A DNA stretch of 64,000 nt from Emergomyces orientalis (taxonomy: Eukaryota; Ascomycota; Eurotiomycetes; Onygenales; Ajellomycetaceae). Below the pieces are notes generated by a model. That model did no database searches, was not told where the DNA came from, and saw only the letters and a list, made by a program, of their open reading frames with translations. Shown here in pieces: positions 47,056 through 59,909 of the stretch. Within the stretch, counting starts at the first letter, position 1; the number at the start of each line of letters is the position of its first letter. The DNA lies in contig MOWL01000070.1 of the NCBI GenBank assembly GCA_002110485.1, positions 434,001-498,000 on the forward strand, written 5' to 3'. Both the position numbers and the translations under genes were made by a program.

Positions 47056-50000
47056 ATGGGGGTTACAAACGGATCGTCCAGCGTCAATGGCTTCGGGAGC
47101 GCATATGCAGCTAAGCATAACCTACCATCACATTTTATCGGAGGCAATCGCCTCGATCTTTCGCCTCCTGGGAAAGTGAAGGACTTCGTTGCGAAGAACG
47201 ATGGTCATTCTGTCATTACTTCTGTGCGTTAAATATGTTCTTATCCCGGCTTTATTCCTTTTATTCCTTCCGCCTTGCTCCCTCAAAACAATAAATTTTT
47301 GGAACCATGCTATTTCTAGTTTGGACACGAAGAGAACGTGGACTAACAGCTTTAATTGGCGACTTTTTTTATTTATTCTTAGGTCCTCATTGCGAACAAC
47401 GGTATTGCTGCCGTTAAAGAAATTCGAGACGTACGAAAATGGGCCTACAATACATTTGGCGATGAAAAGGCGATTCAATTTACGGTCATGGCCACACCGG
47501 AGGATTTAAGAGCTAATGCGGATTATATTCGGATGGCTGACCAATATGTCGAGGTACAGAGAACATTTTTAATTCTATTTTATAAAGGCGATCGAGATTC
47601 ACAAAGCAAATAGGGACTGAATTGGAGCCATATAACTGATTTTTTATTGATTAGGTTCCCGGAGGCACGAATAACAACAATTATGCCAATGTTGAACTTA
47701 TTGTGGATGTTGCAGAGCGTATGGGTGTCCATGCTGTTTGGGCAGGATGGTGAGGATATTCCTTGGTAGATTATGATTTTTTCGGGAGGGAACAAGCTCG
47801 CTAATATTCCACCAGGGGCCACGCTTCGGAAAACCCAAAACTGCCTGAGTCGCTTGCTGCATCCCCAAAAAAGATAATTTTTATCGGCCCTCCTGGTTCC
47901 GCGATGCGATCTCTTGGTGATAAAATTTCTTCGACGATTGTTGCCCAACACGCTGGGGTTCCCTGCATTCCCTGGTCCGGAGAAGGTGTCGAAGAAGTTA
48001 CAGTCGATGAGGAGGGGATTGTGACCGTTGAACCCCATATTTATGAAAAAGGATGCACGCATTCTCCGCAAGAAGGGTTGGAGAAAGCTCGGGCTATTGG
48101 GTTCCCCGTCATGGTCAAGGCCTCTGAAGGAGGCGGTGGAAAGGGTATTCGAAAGGTTGATAAGGAAGAGGATTTTGTCAATCTGTATAATGCCGCGGCC
48201 AGTGAGATTCCCGGATCTCCAATTTTCATTATGAAACTCGCAGGGAATGCGAGACATTTGGAGGTTCAGTTACTAGCAGATCAATATGGCAATAACATAT
48301 CCCTTTTTGGTCGAGATTGCTCAGTACAGCGGCGACATCAGAAAATTATCGAGGAGGCTCCTGTCACTATTGCCAAACCAGAAACTTTTCAAGCTATGGA
48401 AAGAGCCGCTGTTAGACTCGGGAAGTTGGTTGGTTACGTTTCTGCCGGGACAGTCGAATATCTCTACTCCCATGCAGAAGACAAGTTCTACTTTCTGGAA
48501 CTAAATCCGCGTCTGCAAGTCGAGCATCCAACAACAGAAATGGTTTCTGGAGTCAATCTTCCCGCTGCTCAGCTACAGATTGCCATGGGTATCCCCTTAC
48601 ATCGCATTCGTGATATCCGTCTGTTGTACGGCGTGGACCCTAACACCAGCTCTGAGATCGATTTCCATTTCACCAACGAAGAGAGCACGAAAACTCAACG
48701 CCGACCGAAACCCAAGGGACACACTACCGCTTGTCGTATCACGTCCGAGGATCCTGGTGAAGGTTTTAAACCGTCCAGCGGAACCATGCATGAGCTTAAC
48801 TTCCGAAGTAGCTCGAATGTCTGGGGTTACTTCTCTGTTGGCACAGCTGGTGGGATTCACAGTTTCTCCGATTCTCAATTCGGCCATATCTTTGCCTACG
48901 GCGAGAATCGCTCTGCGTCGCGAAAGCACATGGTCGTTGCTTTGAAGGAATTAAGCATTCGTGGTGATTTCCGAACAACCGTCGAGTACCTCATCAAGCT
49001 CCTCGAGACACCCGCCTTTGAGGACAACACTATCACCACTGGTTGGTTGGATCAGTTGATTTCCAATAAGCTGACGGCTGAGCGGCCTGATCCGATGGTC
49101 GCTGTAATCTGTGGAGCCGTTACCAGGGCTCATCTCTCGAGTGAGTCGTGCATCGCGGAGTACCGGAAGGGTATTGAAAAGGGACAAGTGCCTTCAAAGG
49201 ACGTCCTGAAGACTGTTTTCCCGATTGATTTTATTTACGAAGGATACCGGTATAAATTCACAGCTACTAGATCTAGCCACGATAACTACCATCTTTTTAT
49301 TAATGGATCCAAATGCTCTGTTGGTGTTCGGGCTCTAGCTGATGGTGGATTGCTCGTGCTTTTGAACGGACGAAGCCATAACGTTTACTGGAAGGAGGAA
49401 GCCGCTGCGACCCGCTTGAGTGTTGATGGTAAAACATGTCTGCTTGAGGAGGAAAACGACCCTACACAACTTCGCACCCCTAGCCCAGGAAAGCTTGTCA
49501 AGTACACTGTGGAAAACGGAGAACATGTTCGAGCTGGGCAGCCATTCGCTGAAGTCGAAGTCATGAAAATGTACATGCCCCTTATTGCGCAGGAGGATGG
49601 TATCGTGCAACTCATCAAACAACCTGGATCTACACTCGAAGCCGGGGATATCCTTGGTATCCTCGCCTTGGATGACCCATCCAGAGTGAAGCATGCTCAG
49701 CCTTTCCTCGGACAATTACCAGAGTTAGGCCCTCCTCAAGTTGTTGGTGCCAAGCCCCCTCAGCGCTTTGTCCTACTACACAACATCTTGCTTGATATTC
49801 TTCGTGGGTTCGATAACCAAGTCATCATGGGTGCCACTTTGAAAGAATTGGTTGAAGTCCTGAGGAACCCCGAACTACCATATGGGGAGTGGAACGCCCA
49901 AGTTTCAGCTCTCCATTCACGCATGCCACAGAAACTTGACTCCCTTCTCACACAGGTTGTCGATAAGGCCAAGTCGCGAAAAGCGGAGTTCCCGGCCAAT

Positions 50001-53000
50001 CAATTGATGAAGACGCTTAGCCGCTTCATCGATGAAAATGTTAGTCCTGCTGATGCTGATATTCTCCAAACGAGCCTCCTCCCTCTCGTGGATGTGATCC
50101 GACGGTACAGTGAAGGCCTGAAGGTTCATGAATACAAGGCCTTCATTGGAATTCTTCAGCAGTATTGGGATGTGGAGCACCTTTTCACGGGGCGAAATAT
50201 GCGGGACGAGGATGTGATCCTTAAACTGAGAGAAGAGAACAAGGACGACATCGACGGCGTTATCCAAACCGTCCTGTCTCACAGCAAAGTCGGAGCGAAG
50301 AACAACTTGCTGCTCGCGATTTTAGATATGTACCGCCCCAACAAACCAAATGCTGGCAACGTCGGGAAGTATTTGAAGCCCATTCTCAAAAAGCTTGCAG
50401 AGCTGGAGTCACGAGCCACTTCCAAAGTGGCTTTGAAGGCTCGCGAGGTTCTTATCCAATGCGCATTGCCATCCCTTGAAGAAAGGGTCGCACAGATGGA
50501 GCATATCTTGCGATCTTCGGTTGTGGAATCCAAATATGGGGAGACGGGTTGGGACCACCGAGAACCGGATATAAATGTCTTGAAGGAAGTGGTTGACTCT
50601 AAGTACACTGTCTTCGATGTCCTCCCTCTTTTCTTCGGGCATCAGGATCAATGGGTATCCCTGGCAGCGCTTGAGGTGTATGTCCGCAGAGCTTATCGAG
50701 CATACTCCTTGAAGGGTATCGAATACCACAACCAGCTCGAGAGTCCATTCTTTGTTTCTTGGGATTTCATCCTCGGGAAGACTGGTCACTCTGAGTTTGG
50801 AATGGCAGCCGCTTCAACCCACCCGTCCACTCCCACCACTCCCACGACAGAAAGCAACCCCTTTAAGAAAATTAGCTCCATTAGCGACATGTCGTATCTG
50901 GTCAACAAGGGAGTCAATGAACCAATGAGGAAAGGTGTCATCATTCCAGTTAATTATCTTGATGATGCCGAAGAAATGCTATCCAGGGCGCTAGAGGTCT
51001 TCCCCCGATCAGAGCTACAGAAAAACAACGGAAACTCCCTTGGTCCCAACTTGGCGGCATTGCGCAAACCAACACCTCGTATTGAAACTGTTGATGAGCT
51101 CACGGGAGTCTGCAACGTTGCTATTCGCGATATTGAGGATCTGGATGATACAGAGATGGTCTCGCGCATTACTAAGCTTGTCTCGGAAGTTAAGGAAGAG
51201 CTGCTCGCTCGCCGAGTGAGAAGACTTACCTTCATTTGTGGGCACAAGGATGGAACCTACCCTGGTTACTTCACGTTCAGAGGCCCTTCTTACGACGAAG
51301 ATGAGAGTATCCGCCACAGCGAACCTGCTCTTGCGTTCCAGCTTGAATTGGGAAGGCTCTCCAAGTTCAAAATCAAGCCTGTCTTTACTGAGAACCGAAA
51401 TATCCACGTTTACGAAGCGATCGGTAAAGGACCAGAAAGCGACAAGGCCGTTGATAAACGATATTTCACACGTGCTGTGGTTCGTCCTGGGCGTCTGCGG
51501 GATGATATACCTACGGCAGAGTATCTTATCTCTGAAGCTGACAACTTGATGAATGACATCCTTGACGCTCTGGAAATTATTGGCAACAATAACTCCGACT
51601 TGAACCATATCTTCATTAACTTTACGCCCGTTTTCCCACTTGAACCGGTTGACGTTGAAAGGGCATTAGCAGGCTTCCTGGAACGTTTTGGTCGACGACT
51701 CTGGCGCCTTCGCGTGACCGGGGCTGAAATTCGTATCCTTTGCACGGAGCCCACGACTGGCATGGCGTATCCCCTCCGCGTGGTAATCAACAACACCTCT
51801 GGATATATCATCCAGGTTGAAATGTATGCCGAGCGGAAATCCGAAAAAGGAGAATGGATATTCCACAGCATTGGTGGCACCACGAAGATCGGATCCATGC
51901 ACCTTCGTCCCGTATCGACTCCATATCCAACCAAGGAATGGTTGCAGCCCAAGCGATACAAGGCTCATTTGATGGGTACTCAATATGTATATGACTTCCC
52001 TGAACTTTTCAGACAAGCTTTCCAGAACTGCTGGACCAAGGCCGTTTCCGAGCACTCATCGCTTGTTGATAAACGACCAGCTGTTGGCGATTGCATCGAC
52101 TACGCTGAGCTTGTACTTGATGATTCTGATAACTTGATCGAAGTAGTTCGCGAGCCGGGAACCAACACTCATGGAATGGTTGGTTGGATGATCACTGCCA
52201 GAACCCCTGAGTACCCACGTGGTAGGCGCTTCATCATTATCGCCAACGACATCACTTTCCAAATTGGATCGTTTGGGCCGCAAGAAGATAAGTTCTTCCA
52301 CAAGTGCACGGAACTTGCGCGGAAGCTAGGGATTCCACGGATCTATCTTTCTGCCAACTCCGGTGCCCGTATCGGAATGGCAGAGGAGCTGATGCGTCAT
52401 TTCTCTGTTGCATGGAATGACCCCGAACGGCCAGAGGCTGGCTTCAAGTATCTTTATCTTACTCCGGAGGTGAAAAAGAGATTGGACGCGAGGAAGACAA
52501 AGGACGTCATAACGGAACTAGTAACCGAAGATGGTGAAGAGAGGCATATGATCACCACTATCATCGGCGCAGAAGATGGTCTTGGTGTCGAATGTCTGAG
52601 AGGCTCTGGCCTAATCGCTGGCGCCACGTCCAAGGCCTACGAAGACATCTTCACTATTACGCTTGTGACCTGTCGCTCCGTTGGAATTGGTGCTTATCTT
52701 GTTCGTCTGGGCCAAAGAGCGATTCAAGTTGAAGGACAGCCAATTATCTTGACTGGAGCTCCTGCCATTAACAAGCTCCTTGGACGAGAAGTCTATACAT
52801 CCAATTTGCAGTTGGGTGGAACACAAATCATGTACAAGAACGGTGTTTCCCATATGACGGCCAATGATGATTTCGAGGGTATACAGAAGATTGTCCAATG
52901 GATGTCGTTCATTCCTGACAAGAAGAACTCCCCTGTTCCAATTCGACCCTATTCGGACACGTGGGATCGAGATATCGGATACTATCCTCCAGCTAAACAA

Positions 53001-54327
53001 ACTTACGACGTAAGATGGCTTATCGCTGGTAAGCAGGATGACGAGGGTTTCCTACCTGGTTTTTTCGACAAGGATTCCTTCCAGGAAGCTCTCGGTGGAT
53101 GGGCCAGGACTGTGGTGGTTGGACGCGCTAGACTTGGTGGTATCCCCATGGGTGTCATCGCAGTCGAGACGCGCTCTGTCGACACAGTCACACCGGCTGA
53201 TCCTGCCAATCCGGACTCGATGGAGCTGATTTCTACAGAGGCTGGTGGAGTCTGGTATCCAAATTCTGCTTTCAAAACAGCCCAAGCTCTCAGGGATTTC
53301 AACTTTGGCGAACAACTTCCTGTCATGATCCTTGCCAACTGGCGAGGTTTCTCTGGTGGCCAACGCGACATGTACAATGAGGTTCTTAAGTATGGTTCTT
53401 ACATTGTCGATGCTCTTGTCAAGTACGAGCAGCCGATTTTCGTTTACATTCCGCCATTCGGAGAATTGCGTGGTGGCTCATGGGTATGTTCGATTTTTCT
53501 ATTAATTTTTATATTTGTCCTTCATGCTAATTTTGTAATAGGTTGTGATCGATCCTACCATCAACCCAGAACAGATGGAGATGTATGCCGATGAGGAATC
53601 TCGTGGTGGTGTTCTCGAACCGGAAGGCATTGTCAACATCAAGTACCGTCGTGACAAACAGCTAGATACCATGGCCCGTTTGGACCCGGAATACAGCGAG
53701 CTCAGGAAGGCCCTTAGCGACAAGTCCCTGCCCGCCGACGAACTTTCCAAGATCAAAGTGAAGATGACCGAAAGGGAAGAACAGCTTCTCCCAGTCTACA
53801 TGCAAATCGCTCTGCAATTTGCCGATCTCCACGATCGTGCCGGCCGCATGGAGGCGAAAGGAACCATCCGTCAAGCTCTCCAGTGGAAAAACGCGAGGCG
53901 ATTCTTCTACTGGCGTCTCCGCCGCCGCCTCAGCGAAGAACTCATCCTCAAACGCATGGCAGCCGCTGCTCCCCCTACTGCCATGCGCAATGGCGCTGTC
54001 CCAACTGCCGCCCCCAGCCCCTCGTCGTCCCCTAAGCCTGCTCCACCAACAAGCCGTGAAATCAATCTCAACACGCTGAAGTTATGGACCGGAATGCTGG
54101 ATCGGGAGTTTGATGCCAATGACCGCAAGGTTGCCCTGTGGTACGAAGAGAATAAGAAGAAGGTGCTGGAGGAGGTTGAGGAGATGAAGACTGAAGGTGT
54201 CGCGGTTGAAGTTGCTCAGTTGCTTATGGGCAATAAGGATGGTGGGCTGAGAGGTGTGCAGCAAGTGTTGAGCATGCTTCCTGTGGATGAAAGGGAGGCG
54301 GTGTTGAAATATTTGGGGTCGTCGTAG
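47056..54327 (+). CDS. ACC1: Acetyl-CoA carboxylase, multifunctional
   Basis: Exons 47056-47223, 47383-47553, 47655-47749, 47816-53483 and 53542-54327 join in frame to 2295 residues, the usual fungal length. The order is: biotin carboxylase with ATP-grasp (GGGGKGIRKV, HLEVQLLADQYG and ELNPRLQVEHPTTE); biotin carrier domain with biotinylation lysine K729 in EVMKM; the long central domain; then carboxyltransferase beta and alpha halves (SGARIGMAEEL, GRSVGIGAYL-type core as CRSVGIGAYLVRLGQRAIQ, and FANWRGFSGGQRDM-like LANWRGFSGGQRDMY). It makes malonyl-CoA for cytosolic fatty-acid synthesis and is essential in fungi. The first four introns cluster in the 5' end, and the last sits near the end of the carboxyltransferase domain. 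Confidence 0.98.
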
Positions 54328-55266
54328 TAGAAGATGAGCATGGGTGTGAAGAAGTACTGCCCTTTGTGTGTGTTTCGTTGCCGTGTATTGATAGATGAAG
54401 AAACGCCTTCACCGACCATACGCGTATTAAGTTTTGTTTTCCAAATATGGGATGTGGGAGTATGGATTTTTTTCATTTTATATTTTGCCCTTGTTGAATT
54501 GTTTTAGTTTCTTTCGCCTCTGTCATAGCTTTGCCATGTTTGATTTGCTTTTTTACGTTTTTCATTTGCTCGAATTTTTTTGTTTTTTTTCCCCTTCCTC
54601 ATAAACCAGCATAGTCTGTCCTAGATGTTCCATGCTCATTTTTTGTATTTTTCTAGGACTAGATTTTACTTTCCATTACTTCTTCATACTTCACTTTGCA
54701 TTAGTTAATCCTATTATATATATAGATCTAAATTCATTAATGTGTATATTTCTGTATTTGATTCCGTGTTTCCGGTCAGGCGTCCTCTGGCCTTCCGATT
54801 TCAAGACCTTAAAAAAAAGTATACATACAGTACAATGAATAAGTTGAATGTATCACTGAATATACATGCTACGGCATTGAAAAGTACAATGATATAAGAA
54901 TACATACACAGGTTATCTACTAAAACAGTTTGCATCTGTATGCAGGTAGTCAAAAAGGCGAAGAAGATCAAGTGAAAATGATGACAAATTTTCCGATGAA
55001 AATAAATAAACATACCCAAGAACGCTGAATGAAATAAGTTAAGATATACAATGCATGCGAATGATAGCTAACAAAAATGCAAGGGGTAGATAGCCAGAAA
55101 ATAATAACAAATAGGAATATGAAAGGGGGGTATCATAATAGGAGGAACATAAAAAAGAAACTCGAAAAAAATGACCTGAAAATAGATTGGCGAACATAAA
55201 ACAGTGCCTAGAAAGAAAAAAAAAATTTGCCCAAGCAAAGATGTGTAACCTTTTGACCCCGCAACA
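54328..55266. other. Convergent spacer between ACC1 and the pseudokinase-protease gene
   Basis: About 940 bp of AT-rich 3' flanking DNA: T-rich on the ACC1 side, A-rich on the other, as expected for converging transcripts. No gene was seen. Confidence 0.5.
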
Positions 55267-58200
55267 TCATGCTAGCTGCCTCTCCATCGTATACGACTGA
55301 CGAATCAACGGCGCAACAGCTCGATACGTTGAGGCAGAAACATCTCTCAACCCCTTCACGCCTCCGCGACCTCCCCCCTGTTCATCTCTATCAATGCTCA
55401 ACCTCCCCAACTCAACCGGAAGCTGGTCTATTTCGTGTCGGGCAATTTTCAAGCCTTTCCTAATATGAGGCTGTGACGCTACCGCCGCAGCCGCTGCTGG
55501 GCGTGTTCCACTGAACGGAGCAGCATCTGCGCGAGAGGGATTGGTGCTGCGGGTCCATGCTAGTGCCTCTTCACTGCCAGGAAGGGTGACGCTGGTAGCG
55601 CCTAGGGTGCGCGCAATGTCGTCGAGGAGAATCTCCATTGGCGCGATGTAGGCTGTTCGGCTCTTTTCCGACCATGCGAGAACATGGCCGCATACTTGGC
55701 CCGTGGATTTATCGAAAACCCATGCTCCAGAGTCACCAGGGACTGGAAAATGAGTATGTTAGTATGATTCTCACAAAGGGTGCGGGAAGAGTGAAGGTAG
55801 AGATGGAAAGAGAGCCATACCCCCAAAATTTCCATCGACGCTAAAACTGCTCGAGAACGATTGGCGACCGTGCATCTTTACCAGGGTCATTGCCTTGGAA
55901 ATCCGGCCGCTTTGCAGGCCGGATGTCCTGCCACAGCATTGGACATGTAATCCTGCGAGATCTTCGATCTTGGCGACCTTGTCAAGTGTAGCAAAGAGCA
56001 CCTTGGAGTTTTGGTGGCTGTGAGTTACACGACGACTGCCGACATGGGAGGAAGGGGAGCTGTGAGATTCCGACGTATCAAAATCTGTAAGTATCGCGTT
56101 ATTGATATCCATCCGATTCTCGTCGATCTTGATAAGCGCCCAGTCTACTTCATGTTTCATCCCACCGCGTTTCCACCTCCTGACTCCAGACGAGGCGTGG
56201 ACGTATCCTAACGAGTGCGAGGCAAGATGCTCGTCGTCACGGTCCTCCGCGGTCGGAAAAAATCCATCTTCCACGTCATCAATCGCTGGCTGCGTGACAA
56301 TTATTCGAGGCTCCTCTCCCGGGTCAACTCCGGTTGTATCTCCAATGGAAGCAGAATCATAATCGTCGTCGTCATCAGGGTCTTCATCCCCTTCGTCACT
56401 AGAATATCCATCTGAGAGCCAGTAATCGTCATACGACTCGTCAATGCTTGGTGCTATGGATCCATCATCTGCGTCATCATCGTCATCAGAGATCTCAAAC
56501 GGATACAACGCTTCAGGTGGGTCTTCATCACGCCAGGAATATGAAAAAGCCTGGTTAAAAGTCTCCCCTCTGGGAGTCCAGTTGCCCGCAGAGCGAGGAG
56601 GCAGGTCCTGGTACCCGTCGTCTTCCTCATCATCGCAGGGAGCATCAAGCATGTGATGCACCGTCATTCCGTACGGCATTCCATCAACAAGAATTGCTCC
56701 TCCATAGGAAACCGGTGGCAAATGCTCGTCGAGTCGAAATGCTCCTATTGATGCTCCACAGACAGGCTTTTGCTGATAGTGTGGGTTCAGATCAGTCTGG
56801 GCGGCATCGACGACGCTACGGTTATTAGTTTTCGGTTTTCTGCGTCTTCTGCGAGGAACTTTTGAGCGTGTAACATCCCCGCGAATCACAATGAGATCCC
56901 AGTTTTCTCGATCGTAATCGAAGTACTTCTTAAGAGCAACTCGCACCCGCCGGATATTGGTACAGGTGACGCATATTGTGGTCTTCGCAGTCTCGGCACT
57001 TTCTCCAGCTATCATTAAAGAAGCACTGCAGGATTCAGGCGAGTCCTTCAGGATCTTCTGAAGAAGTTTACTGAGTTTCGGCATGAGTGACATGTTCCAT
57101 TGTCTCAAGTCATCTTCGGGTATTTCCACGTTGGACCATTTCTTCAAAGTCCGTTTCCGTACCTTTTTCTCGCCGGCGCCTCCCTTCTCTTGTAATCCAT
57201 TTGATGCACCGTACGTCGTTCCATCGTCAGCCGGATCGATCGGCATGGTTACGTCTGGTTGGCGGCCTATATCGTAAGGGTTTACCTCTTGGAAGGACGA
57301 ACTGTTTGGCTCTATAACGAGAGGTGGAGGAAGGGACTCATCCAGATCCGAAGCGGGCGGAGGAGAGAAGACATCCAGACATGCACAGCGCCAACTGACT
57401 TTTCCAATTGTGTAAACAAAGTTTTTGGAGAATGTGTTCCACTCATCAGATGTGCTAGGGTCATGCCATGGATAATGGTAGGTTTGTCGGATCCTCAGTC
57501 CTAGATCTGTCATCGGCTCGGTGGAAAGGTGGAAATTGGGTGCATCGAGGCAAAGCTGGACTATTTGCAGATATGAATTTCCACATTTTGGTGCGAGCCG
57601 CTTGACGTAAACATTTTCGATTCGCGACTTGAACATCGAATTGTTATATTTCATCTTCCAGAGTTTACTAAGAGGTGTCCACAAGCCAATTTCAAGCAAT
57701 ACAAGACCTAAGCTGTATAGATCATACGCCCAAGACGAATTGTCGGTGATCACTCGACGATCGTCGGGATGGCGGTACATGCTAGCTGATAAAGGCTCTG
57801 GAACCGCATTCTTATCCTCGCTGTCGAACTGAGCGAGCGATGTAAGATATGGGTGGCTGAACTCCGAACTCGAGTCGCCTAGGAGGCCTTCATTGGGTAC
57901 TTGGAAATCCGGGAATACTAAAATATTGTTGCTGTTTATATTGCCGTGTACGATATTCTGGCTTCTGAGATGAAGAACCGCCAGAACCAAATGATACGCT
58001 AGACGAAATCGGCTCTCAAGATTCGGGATAGGGCAATCCGGTCGGCCCTCTCCGGAATGAAATAGCGAGACAAGAGGTCGAGGTTTTGCATCCCTCAGTA
58101 CATCAGAAGGTTGTCGCAGTAAGGGGAACATCTCGAGTGGGATCTGATAGACGAAAGCGTAGCGGGAATAAGTCATATCAATAAAATAACCAACAAACTT

Positions 58201-59286
58201 TAGTAATCCAAGATGTGATACTCTCGAGTTCTCGACCAGACGTTGGAGCGTGTCGAATAATTGTATCAGCCGTTCTCTGCGAGGGAACTGGAGAGAATTT
58301 TGCATCTCCAACATTATCGGGGAGAATTCCACAAGGACTGGCACTATTGGGCTCTGCACAAGGGCTGCCAGTGCAGGAGGCATTGCAGGGGTATCTAAAT
58401 GCCCAATCACACGGGAATTCGCGGATTCTGCAACCGCTTCGTATGGGGGTGGATTGCAAGCATGGGAAATTCCACCACGTGATAGATGAAGTGCGGATTT
58501 ATCGATATAAAACTGCTGGGTTGGAAGGAATGAATCCGCAAAAGTCTTCTGGAAGTCCTCAGCACACTCTGCAGTTGCATTGTCATGGAAGCCCGTAAAA
58601 TGGCTTTTTCCAAACCCCCCTCCTCCTGGCTGAGGCACCGATGCTGATTTTTTCTTTGTCGGTAACGGTTTCTTATTTATCGATTGACCGGGATCATTCC
58701 GAAGCGAGTAGAATGACTCCTTGGAAGATTTCGATGATTTCGACAGCACTGGACGACCTTGACCTTGTCCTTTCGACGTTGACTGTGGATTTGAATTCAT
58801 GCTCATACTCATGCTCATATTCCTCCGTGATCGCGAGAGATCATATAGCGTCTCAATATGCTGGGTCAATTCCTCCAACAACTCCTTAGACCTTGCAATC
58901 TCCTCCGCGGTGTATGTCGCTTTAACAGGGCTAACTTGGACCAATCCATCAGGCGATTTGACACCGTCCGGTTGCTGGAGCCTCTCCGCCTCATTGAGCA
59001 GCTCCTGGATAGACGACATCACACTCGCGACTACGTCAGAAAAACCAGCTTCGCTCAGAGCCTCGTCGATATCATTGGGCTGTGCGGCGCTCGCATCACT
59101 CCAATCCAAGCCCCATGCCAGCAGTCTATCCTTCTGGGTCCGAAAATTTCGATTCAATGCCACCAGTTCTGGATCATCGTTGGCTTTGGATGCGCTAGAG
59201 ACGCTCTCGCAGGAGGATTTGGTGTCTGTATACAGCTTTGTGAGCCGTCTTTGGAAGAAGGCTCCGCCATGCCTGAGGACAGACAT
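55267..59286 (-). CDS. Helical N-terminus + pseudokinase + trypsin-like serine protease protein
   Basis: Exons 55821-59286 and 55267-55742 (78-bp intron) join in frame to 1313 residues. Residues about 1-150 are helical (LNRNFRTQKDRLLAWGLDW ... SSIQELLNEAERL) and resemble the HeLo-like helical domains of fungal incompatibility proteins (weak call). Residues about 310-640 read like a protein kinase fold without catalytic residues: HGNI at 447-450 replaces HRD, no DFG or beta-3 lysine is visible, but YDLYSLGLVLLEIGLW is kept. The C-terminal part has a complete trypsin-like triad: H877/H878 (TVHHML), D1048 (DWALIKID) and S1160 (GDSGAW). The intron lies just before GDSG. A Ser/Asp-rich linker separates the kinase and protease regions. 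Putative signalling-controlled protease; the role in allorecognition or immunity is inference. Confidence 0.82.
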
Positions 59287-59909
59287 GGCTGCAATTGTGG
59301 TGCTTTTAACTAGAGATTAATTGGGATGATTTTGATCGTGATCAAACCTATCAATAGTAGAAATTTGTATGTACTTCAATATTGTGCCCTTTTGAAAGAA
59401 TAGGATTTTACTTGTATCAAACTAGATCGCACAAAACACACGGTGGCGATGAGATGAAGTACGATCAACCAACAAAAAGTTGCTGCCTAATAGTGGCCAA
59501 TAAGAACGCCCGCAGACTTGTCTCCGCCTGCAAACAGTGCAAAGTGGGCCCGGGTGGGGCTGAGCGGAGAAGCTAAAGGTCACGTGGGCACACTCTTCTT
59601 CTAGATCTGGCAGGCAGCACAATTCCATGGTTAATGTGATACAACGTGAGAAATGAAACAAGGCAAACGAATTTATTTTGTATTACTATTATTTTTGTCG
59701 CACCCAAGGTACACAATGACGCCTGGAAGTGCGAAATATATTTATATGGCGAAGCATAGTAAAATAATATACAAGGTGTAGAAAAAGATGCCGGATAAAA
59801 TTTCCAAGGGTGCTTTGGAGAGGAATAAAGAAATAACAAAAAGGCAATAATGGTTAAATTAAAATAAAATAGAAAAAAGGTAGCGAAGGAAATTGTGAAA
59901 TTCGTATGC
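59287..59909. other. Spacer between Doa10 3' end and pseudokinase-protease promoter
   Basis: A 620-bp interval between two minus-strand genes. It holds the promoter of the pseudokinase-protease gene on its left and the 3' UTR of the Doa10 gene on its right. Nothing else was seen. Confidence 0.5.
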
